Part shown: piece by piece, positions 13,601-23,185 of the stretch
Layout: each line of letters starts with the position of its first letter
How positions within the stretch are numbered: position 1 is the stretch's first letter
DNA from: Gordionus sp. m RMFG-2023
Taxonomy: Eukaryota > Nematomorpha > Gordioida > Chordodea > Parachordodidae
Assembly: GCF_954871325.1 (NCBI RefSeq)
Contig: NC_088776.1
Coordinates: 52,904,569-52,968,568 of the forward strand
Direction: 5' to 3'
Length of the DNA stretch: 64,000 nucleotides
Notes under the pieces: model-generated
The model's database searches: none
Seen by the model: the letters and a program-made list of their open reading frames with translations, nothing else
Told to the model about the DNA's origin: nothing
Program-made: the position numbers and the translations under genes

Positions 13601-16600
13601 ATTTCAGGTCGCGGTAGAGCTATATAATAATATTAGCAGCTTATGAATAGTGCAGGTAACATGTAAAATATTATGTTTATATCTGAATGACGCTTAGAAA
13701 ACAATTGCATTGTGGGTACGGATTTAGCTTAACCATTTCCATTTTGACTTAGTCGGTGCAGGATGGCCAGAAACCCTGGAATGTTTTTAAAGTTGATAAT
13801 TAAAAATTGTTTCCCTTCTTAAAAAAATAATCAAGGGCCGGACCGAATAACTCAAACAAAATATGACGGGCCGGAAAATCCGATAAAAAATTTCCACGCG
13901 GTTCGGGTTCATCTTTATATACATTTGGGAATTATAAAAATTAGAAGAAATAAATAATTCAAAGGCTAATTTTCCAATATATATTGTAGCCTAGTTAAAG
14001 TTACTTTTAAAAATGTATCATTTCGAAAGACGATTAATCATCTAAGTGATCATATATTTAACAACCATATATTTTTCGGAATTCTGGACCCAAATTTTCT
14101 GGTTTATAAAATTTAAATTGTTTTGTCGCGGGAATTTTGTCAAAATATTTTTTCAGTGTTAGATTTTCCCTCCCCCGGTCCCAGATTACCCCGGGTTTGA
14201 GTGTCGGTCCCTGATTGGTCCGAATTCTCAAAATGTCTAACCAGACAATTTATAAACATAAAAAAGAATTCTTTTCTTATCGGCCTTTATAAATTATGTT
14301 GTTTTGAATTTACGATCTTCATTATTATATACGTTAACATAAGGGTTGTCAAAAAGTCAGATTAGATGGCAGAAAGGTTTGGACCTCTAGTTGCCAAATC
14401 TCGATGTTTACAGCTCAACTTAAAAAATGTTCAATTGAAGGAGATTATTTAATTGGATAAAATATATTTAAAATTAAGCATCCGAAGTAAGGAGTAAAAT
14501 TAAAGGTTTTAATAATTTGGATTTCAATCAGTTAAAAAAAAATCAGTCCAACCCACCACCATATTTTTTATTTGTAATAGCCCAGGAGTTTGTTTTCAAA
14601 AGATACGAGTGGTTAAGGTTATTTATAGGTTTGAGAGATATGGGTTAGGGTTTCGATGAGAATTCAATAGAATTTAATCCTTTTTTTCCCATTAACCTGT
14701 CAAACATGACAAGTCATGTGATTATAAAATAAATAGACGAATAGAGATTTAAATGAATCAGCTGTAGTAAAGGAAATTTCCTTGAGTTGGACTATAATCT
14801 TGTTTAAAATAACATAAACTAAATAGAATGAAGGTTTTTTTAAAAAAAGAACAGAAATAAAATGGGGGAGAAGGGAAAGTTTGATAAAAAATTTTTTAAA
14901 CATATAAAAGATATTTTCCATTTTTATTCTATTCAATTTCAAATTATCATTTTTATTTTATATATAATAAAAACAGATATTTATAACAATATGATTTTTT
15001 TTAAAAAAAATTTAACAATCAAAAGAAGGGAGAAAAAAAAAATTATATTTGACAAGTAGAAGACAGGCCATGGCTTGGCAAATATTTTAAAATTAATAAA
15101 AAAAAAATACAATTAAAATTTTTTGCGTATAAAAAATAGTCATTTTTTTTGTCACAAATGACTTAGTCGTGGTTTGTGTAATATAGTAACCTTGATAACG
15201 ATAACTATACCAACCGCATAAATCTCTACTAAGCATGGCCGTGATCGTAATTATATTTATAATACAGTACTTTATAGCAATATCATTTCATAATCATAAC
15301 TCGTAAGAGCGCGAAAGGAGCCGCGATTGGGTAGCCCGTCTTAAGAAAATAGGATAGGATAGGAGGATGGAAAGATTATAACGAATTTATGATAAAATAT
15401 ATAGGCTCAAGATATTAACAGGGATTTCTTACACCCTCCCTCCCATAAGCCCATAAAGTTTTCACCCCCCCCCCCCCCACCCCCTCCCTAACAAATCAAA
15501 ACTACCCTCCTTAATTTCAATGGCGATCTTGCGTCATATCCCCTCCTCTGCGGGAGGTCGTGTAATGAGATAAACTAGAGCCCGCGCTGACATTCTCTCG
15601 GGTACGGTCAAATCTCGAACCTCGATTTAAAATTTTAATAGGGATAGGGTTGATTCCTAAAATAAGAATACCAACTATTTTTTTTAAAAATTATAGATGA
15701 GAATTCATTTTAAAATCGTTAATTATTTTTCAATTTTTTTTCGAAAAAAAGTAATTAAAATTTTTTAGTTTCAGGTGACAAAATATTTAAAAATAAGCAC
15801 ATTCATGTTGAAATTTAATAAGCTATTTTGGAATAAATTAATAGAATATTTTATAAAATTTATAAAATCTGAAAAAATATGTATCATCTTTCCCAATCAC
15901 CATCATAATTTCTCGTTTAATCGCGACTCTCATTTTAAGGAAAAAAAATATATTTCGCAAACAGCGTATTAATGTAAATTTAAACGTTTAGGCTAAACAT
16001 AATTTTTTTAATTGTGCTGACAGGCGGAAATCAAGTCCATTTTGTTTAGTATGAGTCAGTCCTAAAAGTAAGTAACATGTGTGACGAAATATGGAGATTT
16101 TGCGATATGAGTGATAGCGTATTAGAGAGCAATAGGTGCGTTGTCCAGGACTCTAAAGCATGAATTAACCTATTAGGAAGTTCTTATAATGAGAACAACT
16201 AGAGCCCGCGCTGACATTCTCCGGGTTCGGTCAAATCATTGAATCTTGATTTAAAATTTTAATTTGGAGAGGGTTGATTCCTAAAATAATTATTTTGCGC
16301 TTACAAGTTTTCTGTTTTTGTTGAAATATCGTACTCTTAACAACAGCAACAGATTTAAAAAAATCCATTAGATTGAAACTATGTTTAAGAAATTTCAGAC
16401 ACCATTTTTATATTTTACTAGGATCGGACCGGGCCTGAAAAAAAAATTAATCCGATGAAAGATTAACCATAACTAATAAATTTTTTTTGCCGTATACTTC
16501 TTCATTTCCATTCCTTCCTTCCTTCTTTCTTCCTCTCTCCCTCATAAGACCACATAAAAAAATTAATTTAATGTATCATTTTAATATATGAGACACTCCG

Positions 16601-18374
16601 CTCGGGGAATTACAAAAAAAAATTTATTACATGTGGAATTAATATAATAATGAAATAATGCGAACGGATATAAAATTATCTAATTAAATTAAAATAAATT
16701 TTTTATATAATCTAAGTAAATCCTCTTGGCGCGTTTACTCTTAAAAAAGGATGGACGAAGGAATCGCCTAGATTATGAATTGTATAATGAGAATTTTTTT
16801 TTAAAAAAAAATCTACATCTTATAATTTATGCTTAATATATAAACAACATATAGACCTATAAGGCGATTATATTAATTGATACAAATAAACGAGTTATCG
16901 ATTGGGAAATTAGGAGCATCACCACCCTATTCTCTCATTTAAACCAAAAAATATATTTGATAGGTACATTATCGAAGAGAAATTAAGAGGTGGGCAATTA
17001 ATATATAACACATCCTAAAAATATTATAATCAATTGAATGATTACATTTTACAAAAAAAATAAGGATAATCCTCTTCCTCCCAAAATCATTCTTTTTAAA
17101 GCGATTTATGGTAGGGTACATTTGGAATGAAAAGCATGAGCCTTTGTTGTTTTTTTTGGTATATTTTTAATTTAATTTTTTTTTTTTAAAATAACATGAC
17201 ATTTTAAAGTCATTTTTTAAAAAAATATAGGTTATAAAAATAATCATAATGTAAAAATTCAATTTCGTGATCGTTCCAAACAAGCAAATTGCTTTAAAAT
17301 GACGAATTAACTAAAAACTAACTAAAAGTGTGAATGAATTAACTTTTCAAAACGGTTACCAACTTACTAATTCACACCTAAAATTGTATTTTAATATAAA
17401 AGGTATATTTTTATTGGTCCGTAGTTTATGTCCATGTTTAAGTTAACATTTTATTTCTTACTGCACCCAATTTTAAGTAATGGTATTAAAAAAATGGTAC
17501 ATTATTTTATCTGGTTTTCTTAATTTATGGCGAACTATGTTTTTGCAAAGTTTTATATAATAGCTTTGAATGTATATTTATCCAAAGAATTACGTCTTAA
17601 TATATGATTGAGTATTAAAAGTATTGTACCCATATATATACAAGTTATTCAACCCCCAAAATAAACCAAATATGAGTGGTCGTGACCATTTTTTTCTCGA
17701 TAGAATATTATTAAGAATTCTATTCGGAATTAAGGACAAAATTAAGAACAGTTAGATACCAACAATTTAAAAATGCTGGATAGCAATACCTCAACTAAGC
17801 TCTCGCGTCCTCATATATACGTTCCTGACCTCTAAAAATCAACGAAAAAAGAGTTTCCTCACCATTTTTTCGCAATATAAACTATTACGGATTAAGAACA
17901 GCTGGGTCACATCCTAGCTGTTTAAACGTAGTGACTAGCAATAACCCAACCTAGGCAGTAGGCACTGGTGTTATATTTTTTTTCACCTAGGGTTCATTCT
18001 TAAAGCTATAAACATAATACTATATCACTTTAATCTACTAATTTACTATATCTCTTTTTTGAAACAAAATCTAACAAGATAGTTACCCTTTTGGGTGTCT
18101 AATTAATAATTGTTGTATGGGGGAAATTTTTATAAAATTATTTTCTATCACTATATTTTTTTTAAAAAAATAGCAATTCGGTTTCTCTAAATAAACGAAA
18201 CATTACCTTTTCGAATTCGCTAAACTGAAGTTTTCCATCCGGGATCTTGCTATTCTTTCGCTCCCAATCTGACGCCATTTTCCTAACTTCATACGGCGGG
18301 ATTTTGATTCCCACCGCGTTAAATGCATCGCCCAGGTCCTTAAGGCTTATGTAACCTGTTCCTTTGGAGTCCAC
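3432..18374 (-). CDS. Plastin/fimbrin actin-bundling protein with a long C-terminal extension (12 exons, start exon not found)
   Basis: Plastins cross-link actin filaments through two tandem actin-binding domains, each of two calponin-homology (CH) domains, behind two N-terminal EF-hands. Exons in reading order: 18374-18207, 13619-13453, 13113-13018, 12590-12383, 11493-11308, 11133-11059, 10112-9881, 9270-9182, 8382-8193, 7125-7007, 5124-4981, 4619-3432. All introns are GT-AG and every phase joins, giving 2862 coding bases (953 residues plus stop). Order: EF-hands (about residues 1-56), CH1 (ending GLLWQIIR), CH2 ([13 protein letters not shown]), CH3 (RNWMNSMGV to [12 protein letters not shown]), CH4 (REIIDWVNN to VFACLMGR), then about 350 residues not found in ordinary plastins, which end a few residues after MGRG. 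The exon with the initiator Met, before VDSKGTGYI, lies further right and was not identified. The family assignment is secure. Confidence 0.93.
4981..5124 (-). CDS. Plastin exon: CH4 middle
   Basis: 48 codons, acceptor CCGCTAAG, donor GTAAAA. Encodes [32 protein letters not shown] and KDGTSDE, matching TSIQSFKDKTISSS and VVDLIDAIQPGCINYDLV. Confidence 0.9.
5888..6190 (-). pseudogene. Unidentified coding-like patch inside a plastin intron
   Basis: In the intron between exons 7125-7007 and 5124-4981, same strand as plastin. One frame reads about 50 codons including [37 protein letters not shown] and [10 protein letters not shown], then a stop. An adjacent frame just upstream reads [20 protein letters not shown] with a different register, so the pieces do not form one open frame. 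A GTGAGT donor-like site lies at about 6105. The residue mix is protein-like, charged and probably helical, but no family was recognised. It is not needed by plastin, whose flanking exons join directly. It could be a pseudogene, an alternative exon pair or a nested gene. Confidence 0.35.
7007..7125 (-). CDS. Plastin exon: CH3 end and CH4 start
   Basis: 119 bases, acceptor TTCTCAG, donor GTATTT. Encodes [15 protein letters not shown], a short variable linker and [11 protein letters not shown], matching [15 protein letters not shown] and DDIIVNWVNR. Confidence 0.92.
7223..7335. repeat. Palindromic element in a plastin intron, family F
   Basis: Ends CTCATTTATAGTAAA and its complement TTTACTATAAATGAG face each other across about 110 bases, giving a long imperfect hairpin. 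Small non-autonomous DNA element by form; no target duplication was assigned. Confidence 0.5.
8193..8382 (-). CDS. Plastin exon: CH3 main body
   Basis: 190 bases, acceptor CATTTAAG, donor GTTAAC. Encodes [22 protein letters not shown] and [15 protein letters not shown] followed by TTLTL, one of the most conserved plastin blocks. Confidence 0.95.
8628..8732. repeat. Palindromic element in a plastin intron, family D copy 1
   Basis: Arms ACCCTGTATTCATAGTT and, on the other strand, ACCCTGCATTCACAGTT. Related sequence with the GCGAATTCGCG core recurs at about 19676-19807 and 31040-31170. Confidence 0.55.
9182..9270 (-). CDS. Plastin exon: CH3 start
   Basis: 89 bases, acceptor ATAAAAAG, donor GTAATC. 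The split codon gives Thr, then [20 protein letters not shown] and LCDGLVILQ. Matches [20 protein letters not shown]. Confidence 0.92.
9881..10112 (-). CDS. Plastin exon: CH2 end and inter-domain linker
   Basis: 232 bases, acceptor TGTAAAAG, donor GTAAGA, ending with one base of a codon. Encodes [35 protein letters not shown] and the linker EETREER. Matches ADKLGCRQFVTPADVVSGN and GETREER of vertebrate plastin. Confidence 0.93.
10250..10921. mobile_element. Non-autonomous hAT-like element in a plastin intron
   Basis: Terminal inverted repeats CAGTGCTGTAAATCAGAACC and, reverse-complemented, CAGGGCTGTGAACCCTCC. Flanks GTTATAAC and ATTAAGAC match at 5 of 8, an eroded target duplication. The 672 bp interior is AT-rich with no open frame. 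Confidence 0.5.
11059..11133 (-). CDS. Plastin exon: CH2 middle
   Basis: 25 codons, acceptor ATACAG, donor GTAAAT. Encodes [18 protein letters not shown], matching DSKAYFHLLNQIAPKG. The stretch after it (VSLLALR) is shorter than in vertebrate plastins. Confidence 0.88.
11308..11493 (-). CDS. Plastin exon: CH1-CH2 linker and CH2 start
   Basis: 62 codons between acceptor CTTGCAG and donor GTAATT. Encodes [24 protein letters not shown] and [15 protein letters not shown], the start of CH2 of the first actin-binding domain. Confidence 0.95.
11755..12261 (-). mobile_element. Inverted-repeat element, family E copy 2, in a plastin intron
   Basis: Right end reads, reverse-complemented, CAGGCCTATTTCGAATAC; the left end is rich in AACGAATCGAATATTCG. 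The interior near 12010-12080 (GATAACCGGTCAACCTG, GCGATTAATAGAGG) is the reverse complement of the interior of the copy at 19805-20313, so the two lie in opposite orientation. Confidence 0.5.
11832..12001 (+). repeat. About four tandem copies of a 41-bp unit inside family E copy 2
   Basis: The unit contains ATTCTATTCAAATAATTCG followed by TTTATTCGAATCATAAACA, with few substitutions among copies. The copy at 19805-20313 lacks this expansion, so it arose after insertion or in one subfamily. Confidence 0.7.
12383..12590 (-). CDS. Plastin exon: CH1 end
   Basis: 208 bases, acceptor CACTAG, donor GTTAAT. Encodes [15 protein letters not shown], then [17 protein letters not shown] and [13 protein letters not shown], a near-identical match to the plastin CH1 signature. 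Ends on a complete codon. Confidence 0.95.
13018..13113 (-). CDS. Plastin exon: CH1 middle
   Basis: 96 bases, phase 2 to phase 2. Acceptor ATCTAAG without a pyrimidine tract, donor GTTGGT. Encodes [19 protein letters not shown] followed by ILL, matching the VIPMNP-DDLFKAVGDGIVLC region of CH1. Confidence 0.88.
13453..13619 (-). CDS. Plastin exon: EF-CH1 linker and start of CH1
   Basis: Acceptor TATAG, donor GTTAGT, 167 bases ending with two bases of a Thr codon. Encodes the conserved linker block [14 protein letters not shown] and the CH1 opening VAFSHWINT, which parallel GGTSELSSEGTQHS and AFVNWINK of vertebrate plastin. Confidence 0.9.
15561..15665 (+). repeat. Dispersed repeat, copy 1 of a direct pair
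   Basis: Contains ACTAGAGCCCGCGCTGACAT and GGGTTGATTCCTAAAATAA. A second copy, same orientation and roughly 85-90% alike by eye, lies at 16185-16289. The GC-rich CCCGCGCTGAC core stands out from its surroundings. Confidence 0.65.
16185..16289 (+). repeat. Dispersed repeat, copy 2 of a direct pair
   Basis: Partner of 15561-15665, about 620 bp apart. The AATGAGA-AACTAGAGCCCG start and CCTAAAATAA end are shared. Nothing coding separates them. Confidence 0.65.
18207..18374 (-). CDS. Plastin exon: EF-hand pair
   Basis: Starts in phase 0 after acceptor TGATAG and ends at donor GTAATG, 56 codons. The first EF loop, [12 protein letters not shown], has Asp at 1 and 12, Gly at 6 and Ile at 8. The second loop lines up as [12 protein letters not shown] and lacks acidic or Asn ligands at positions 1 and 3, so it probably binds calcium poorly or not at all. 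The following intron (13620-18206) is the largest seen. Confidence 0.9.
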
Positions 18375-19043
18375 CTATCAATGATACATTATTAAAATAA
18401 TTGTAAAAATAGAGTAAAATGTAAATAATTTTGAAAAAAATAGGGGGTCGGGTAAAATGATGTAAAGTGGCTATTTCTATTCGCCAGGATCAACCACATT
18501 AAATTAGTTAAGTCTTATTTTTCAAGCCCGGCCAGAATTTTTTTCAAGTCCGGCCCGATCACGAATTTTTTTTCATTTGTCCCAAAACGCCCGAGCCGAA
18601 ATAAATAAACATTTATCCGTCCGATCTGACCCGAATTTATATCAAATACAGAAGAAATTAATTTTTAAAAAAAATCAATATAGTTTTTATATTTTTACAA
18701 AAAAAATAAATAGTTTATGATCATTCTACAAACACATAAAAAAATAATGGCGCCTTGTTTCCCACAAAAATGTTAAAATATATCAATTTTATTCCGAGAT
18801 TTAAAGCCCGACCCGATCACAAAAAAAAATAAATAGGCTTCCTAATATGAAACCTTTTTATTTTACATGTCCGTAACGTATTATGCTTTCCGCTATGGTC
18901 TAAATAAAATGATTAACATATGTGTCAAATCGAGAGATAAAAAAACAAACTCGATAAGTTGTGAAATGTTGAGTCATTTTTAATTTATATGCTGACAATA
19001 TATCCAAGATATTAATCAGTCAATTCGTATATAATTAGTACTA

Positions 19044-19217
19044 TTGTTAAAAAGCCCAATTTGGATCGCTTAATAAAAACCAGATTAGGATTCTAGCCAA
19101 AATAATTTTATGTAAGCATCGAGATTTGGCAATTATATGTCCAAATCATTCTGTTACAATCTTAATTGGGCCATTTTTAAGAATAGAGCCGATTAGGGCT
19201 TTTAAACAACACTAATA
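19044..19217. repeat. Palindromic element, family B copy
   Basis: Left ATTGTTAAAAAGCCCAATTT faces right AAATTAGCCC-type sequence ending GGGCTTTTAAACAACACT. The centre keeps the family hairpin with GCATCGAGATTTGGC and ATGTCCAAA. Other copies lie near 22.7, 23.0, 24.2, 33.0, 33.6, 49.6 and 56.4 kb. Confidence 0.55.
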
Positions 19218-19675
19218 GTTGGTTTTAATTCCGAATTCACTTCTAAAAATAAAATAAAGTAAAGAGATTACTTAAAATTTAACGCTTAACAAAGCCTAAA
19301 AATAAGGGGCAAAAAAACTTAAAATTTATTGATTTTTTTTCTTTCTTTCTTTATTGAGCCCCACTAAAACATAACATCCAAAATTAAAACTAAGTAATAA
19401 TATGAAAGGTACCAAATTTGTTACTTTTTTTTTATTAGTAGTAATAATAATAAAATATTATTTATATAATAAATATTAAACTATTACCGGGGTATAATTA
19501 ATAATTATAAGGTTAACGATTTTTGCACCTTCTACTCACCCCCCCCCCCCTTCTTTTAAAATAAATGAACTCAGGTGCATTTGGGAAGAAAAAAAAATGA
19601 AATTAAAATAAATGAACGTTTTAAAGCGGGGACAATAATTTCTTATATATAAAAAATGAAAATATTAATTACCAT

Positions 19676-19807
19676 CCCTACATCTTACCCCTCTCATTCA
19701 TATCATAGTTGGCACAAGTTCGGAGGGAAGAATACAAAAATATGTACTTATTTTGTCTATTTTTGCAAACTTCGCCGCGAATTCGCGCCAACTGAATGAA
19801 GGGTTAG
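19676..19807. repeat. Palindromic element, family D copy 2
   Basis: Right arm CGCCGCGAATTCGCGCCAAC, then TGAATGAAGGGTTA; left arm TTACCCCTCTCATTC with CATAGTTGG. The family E element starts directly at its right end. Confidence 0.45.
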
Positions 19808-20313
19808 GCCTATTCAAAAACGAATACGAATCGAATAGTCGAACAATTTACTATCCGTTTTCGTGGATTTGTATTTCGGTTTTTAAAATATAAAGCAATT
19901 TATAGGAAAATTATATCACCTTTTCTCTATTGGCCACGTCTAATATTTAAACAGATAAAATTATTCTAAATAATCTGATAATATTAAAGGAAATTAAAAT
20001 GCATATTAATAATTTTATAATGCCAAGCCAATTTTTAAGGTAAATAGTTTTTTTTAAAATTTTTTTTCTTCTTTATGTATAAGACATGCAATTTTTTTGC
20101 CAACAAATAAGTTTAACCGAGAAAAGCTTTTCACAAGCAGGTGATGTACCTTGTTAATCGCATCACCTGTCATATTGACTGGTTATCAATAGAAATGAAA
20201 AACGATCATATTTTATATTAAATTCCAAAATTATTCGTTTTATTCGAATCGAATTATCGTTTATTCGTATTCGAACTACTCGTTACTATCCGATTCGTTT
20301 ATGAATAGGCCTA
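19805..20313 (+). mobile_element. Inverted-repeat element, family E copy 1
   Basis: Ends TAGGCCTATTCAAAAACGAA and, reverse-complemented, TAGGCCTATTCATAAACGAA. The 509 bp interior carries AAAAGCTTTTC and TTAATCGCATCACCTG, matching copy 2 in reverse. No transposase frame, so non-autonomous. A TA target duplication is possible but ambiguous. Confidence 0.6.
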
Positions 20314-21333
20314 TCTTAAATAATACTTATTTTCTTTCAAAAATTAATGGTAAGAAAAAGGGAATTGTTATTGTTATATAGAGGAAAAAAACGATTTTCA
20401 TAGTGCAATTTTAAATATAAGAAATTAAAATTATGCTCCAAACATAATCATGATCAATCAAAAAATGGGATTTAAATGAATGAGAATAGAGAGAAAAATG
20501 AAAATATATCCTCAAAAGTTAATTGAGGTAAGCAAAAAATAACTTAATAAATTTTTTTTTATAGAATAATGATGATGATTTGATTTTAATATTCATTCTT
20601 ATTTGAAAATATCTTGGCGGAATAATACGGAAATTATTATAAGCTTTCTGCAAACTAATTACCATAATTTTTATTTTTTGAGGTGTAATTAGGATATAAA
20701 AAAAATTATCGTTATTATGATTATGCTATAATTTTATGTAATTTTCAAAAATTAAAATAAAACAAGAATTTTAAGTAGTACAAGAAAAAATTAGCAAAGC
20801 CAATAAAAAAGAATAAATCCAATCAATAATATTAAATCACAAAATTATTAATAGCTTACACAATATCGCTATTTTTTTGAGTTTTACATAATAAATCTAA
20901 GCCATCATTTATGTAATTTATGCGATTAATAAAAAGAAAAAATTATTAACAGAGGCATAATTCCATTCTTTATTTCCTTTACCGCAAAACAAATGGTTTT
21001 CGATTGAAAATCATTTTTATATTTATAAGAAAAAATTTAGAAATACAGTTATAATATTTATTCTATAAAATTAAACGACCGAACAAAGCCCCCAATAAAA
21101 TATTGGCCCGTCCCCTTTGTAAATTATAATGATTATATTTTTCTAGACATTTAAATAAATTATACCATTAAAAGAAGAAGAAAAAATATTAAGACCGTGG
21201 ATGAGAACCCATGAAGACAATATCCCAAACTAAGGACTCCAATTAATTAGTAAGCGAGCGCCGCCTTTGTATCATTTACTACTATTTATTTTGTAATTTA
21301 AGGAGCGTGATGCGATAACTATTTTAGTGGAGC

Positions 21334-21340
21334 TATAAAT
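21334..21340 (+). promoter_or_regulatory. Candidate TATA box
   Basis: TATAAAT in a locally GC-richer context (GTGGAGC before, GAGGCG after), 54 bases upstream of the ATG of the small frame at 21394. Position fits a core promoter, but such motifs are frequent in this DNA. Confidence 0.25.
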
Positions 21341-21393
21341 GAGGCGTGTTTTACTTGAGTGAGATATTTTCTCTATTCAAATTGACAAATTAA

Positions 21394-21552
21394 ATGAGAG
21401 ACGAGTCTGAGCCTCATGCTGTGCTAGAAATTATTTATTGTATCAAAGGATTCGGACCAAAAACGGGACTCAATGAGAGAGAAAGAAAAAAATTTAGGGA
21501 AAGTGAGGAACTCGAAAAAATAAGGAGTGATTTTAAAAGGCGTTCGTTTTGA
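21394..21552 (+). CDS. Small unidentified open frame, 52 codons
   Basis: Starts MRDESEPHAVLEIIYCIKGF and runs GPKTGLNERERKKFRESEEL, EKIRSDFKRRSF to TGA. The mix of Glu, Arg, Lys, Pro and Gly is unlike the Ile/Tyr/Asn/Lys frames made by random AT-rich DNA here. A TATAAAT lies 54 bases upstream. An internal GTGAGG could act as a donor, so it may be a first exon rather than a complete gene. The opposite strand is also open for about 54 codons, but that frame is Phe/Ser-rich and less protein-like. No family recognised. Confidence 0.3.
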   Translation: MRDESEPHAVLEIIYCIKGFGPKTGLNERERKKFRESEELEKIRSDFKRRSF

Positions 21553-22658
21553 TGAAAAACAATCACAACACTGCATTTTCAAATGTTTCGGGGCTTGCAA
21601 AAGTGGATAAAGTAAAACCGGTATTGTAAATACAAATATTAATAATTTAATTAAGATTTTATAATATTTTCAAATTTCCGATAAAGTGAAGTATTAATAT
21701 ATTTTAAACAACTTAATTCATTTACGCCATTTTTAAAATTTATTCTTAAAGATTTCTATTGGAGTGTTAATAAATTTTAAACAATTAAATTCATTTACGC
21801 CATTTATTTTTAATTTTTAACTTTTTCCCAAAAATTATCAAATAGAGGAAAATGAAGGTGAACAACTCAAAGTAAAAATTATTATATTGGATATTGTTAA
21901 TTTAAGGAATTCTCAAAATTTAACTTAAAATTGTTAAACAAGGATTTAGGGCAGTTTTTTTTAAATTTTTGTATTTTTAACTATATTTTGCCTATAAATA
22001 AAATAAAAAAATTTATTTTTTATATGTCTAGTTTTTTAATTATAATTTAATCATAGAATTTTTTTTATCAATTCAAAAATTCTTAAACCCTGACCCAAAC
22101 CCGGATTCAAAAATATTTTCATGAACCGAATTGAGCCCACCTATAAACCGAACCGAACACGGAAAAATAAGATATTAACGCGATTTGACTGTAACATGTA
22201 ATCTATTTGTTATAGTTAAAAAAGAGAAACTTTCAAAAAAAAAAATAAAGAATGGGAAAAATAGAAAGAAAGAAAAATAACAATAAAGGAAGAGAGAAAA
22301 GATAAATTAATTATAAGAATAATTTAAAAGTAGTAAAGAATCTTATTTTTTTATAGCGGGGAGGAAAAAAAGGTTTAAAATTAATTTCCTCTCGTATTAT
22401 ATATATTTTTTTGAAATAAAATTAATTACGAATTTTTTATTTTTAAAAAAGGGAATATGGAGATTTTTCTTAATTAAACAACATATGGGAAGAAATATTC
22501 TGAAGAGTTTGTTAATTTTTAAATTTATTATTTTGTATTAATTTAATTTTTATTTTACTGGTAGATTCAGATCACAAAATATCGTAGGCTATAATAACTG
22601 TGAAAAATATCTGAATAACGTTGTAGAAATGAAAAAAAAACCCATTTGTATTTACGTA

Positions 22659-22852
22659 GTGTTGTTAAACAACTTGATTTTTTATAAGGGCCCCAATATT
22701 TTAGCCAAAAATATTTGGTAAGCCTGGAGATTTGCCTCATAAAAGATAGAAAAGTTTGAACATCTATGAGATCTCGAGGCCTGTGGAATATTTTTGGCCG
22801 AAAATATTGGGTTAGCCATTTTCAAGAGCCGTTTAACAACGCTACATATATG
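22659..22852. repeat. Palindromic element, family B copy
   Basis: Ends AGTGTTGTTAAAC and GTTTAACAACGCT are inverted. The middle has TAAGCCTGGAGATTT facing ATCTCGAGGCCT, giving a snapback about 190 bases long. Confidence 0.6.
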
Positions 22853-22971
22853 AGTAGACAAAATATGTGCAAAGGATTTTAAATTTGAAAAACCTGACCC
22901 AAATATTTATAAATAATTTTTCAAATGAAATCTAAAATATGAGAATGGAGGTTAAAATTAGTCATGTTATA

Positions 22972-23185
22972 AAGCCCCATTTAGGTCGATTTTTTTTAAA
23001 AAGGGCCCGATTAAGATTTTAGCTAAAAATAATATTATGTAAAGCATGGGAGATTTTGCTCATAGATGGTAGAAATTGACATCTATTTGCCAAATCTCGA
23101 GGCTTAAATAATATTATTTTGGCTTAAATCGTAATCTTGCCGTTTTTAAAAATATACCAAAATTAGCGTTTAAATAACACATGGT
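22972..23185. repeat. Palindromic element, family B copy
   Basis: Same plan as 22659-22852, 120 bp further on: GATTAAGATTTTAGC near the left end, CATAGATGGTAGAAA and TTGCCAAATCTCGAGGCTT in the middle, GTTTAAATAACAC at the right. Confidence 0.55.

Larger units (their letters stand above)
13620..18206 (-). other. Largest visible plastin intron (4.6 kb)
   Basis: Mostly AT-rich sequence. It holds family-A-like GC-rich scraps near 13830-13920, a family B fragment near 14339-14425, a C14 run at 15465-15478, an AGGATAGGATAGG microsatellite near 15350 and a CTTCCTTCC tract near 16505. No gene is supported. A 27-codon frame at 16078-16161 is too short to call. Confidence 0.6.
18375..21393. other. Region right of the plastin EF-hand exon
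   Basis: The missing plastin start exon may lie here or further right; no convincing candidate was seen on the minus strand. It contains a family-A-like GC-rich repeat (about 18510-18845), a family B copy (19044-19217), a C12 run (19539-19550), and family D and family E elements placed end to end (19676-20313). Confidence 0.5.

Noticed and set aside
13464-13646. Plus-strand frame of 60 codons
   Set aside because: Antisense of the plastin exon 13453-13619.
15300-15345. GC-rich stretch resembling part of a tRNA
   Set aside because: No box B at tRNA spacing and no cloverleaf.
16078-16161. 27-codon plus-strand frame starting [10 protein letters not shown]
   Set aside because: Protein-like but too short, within a plastin intron and without splice support.
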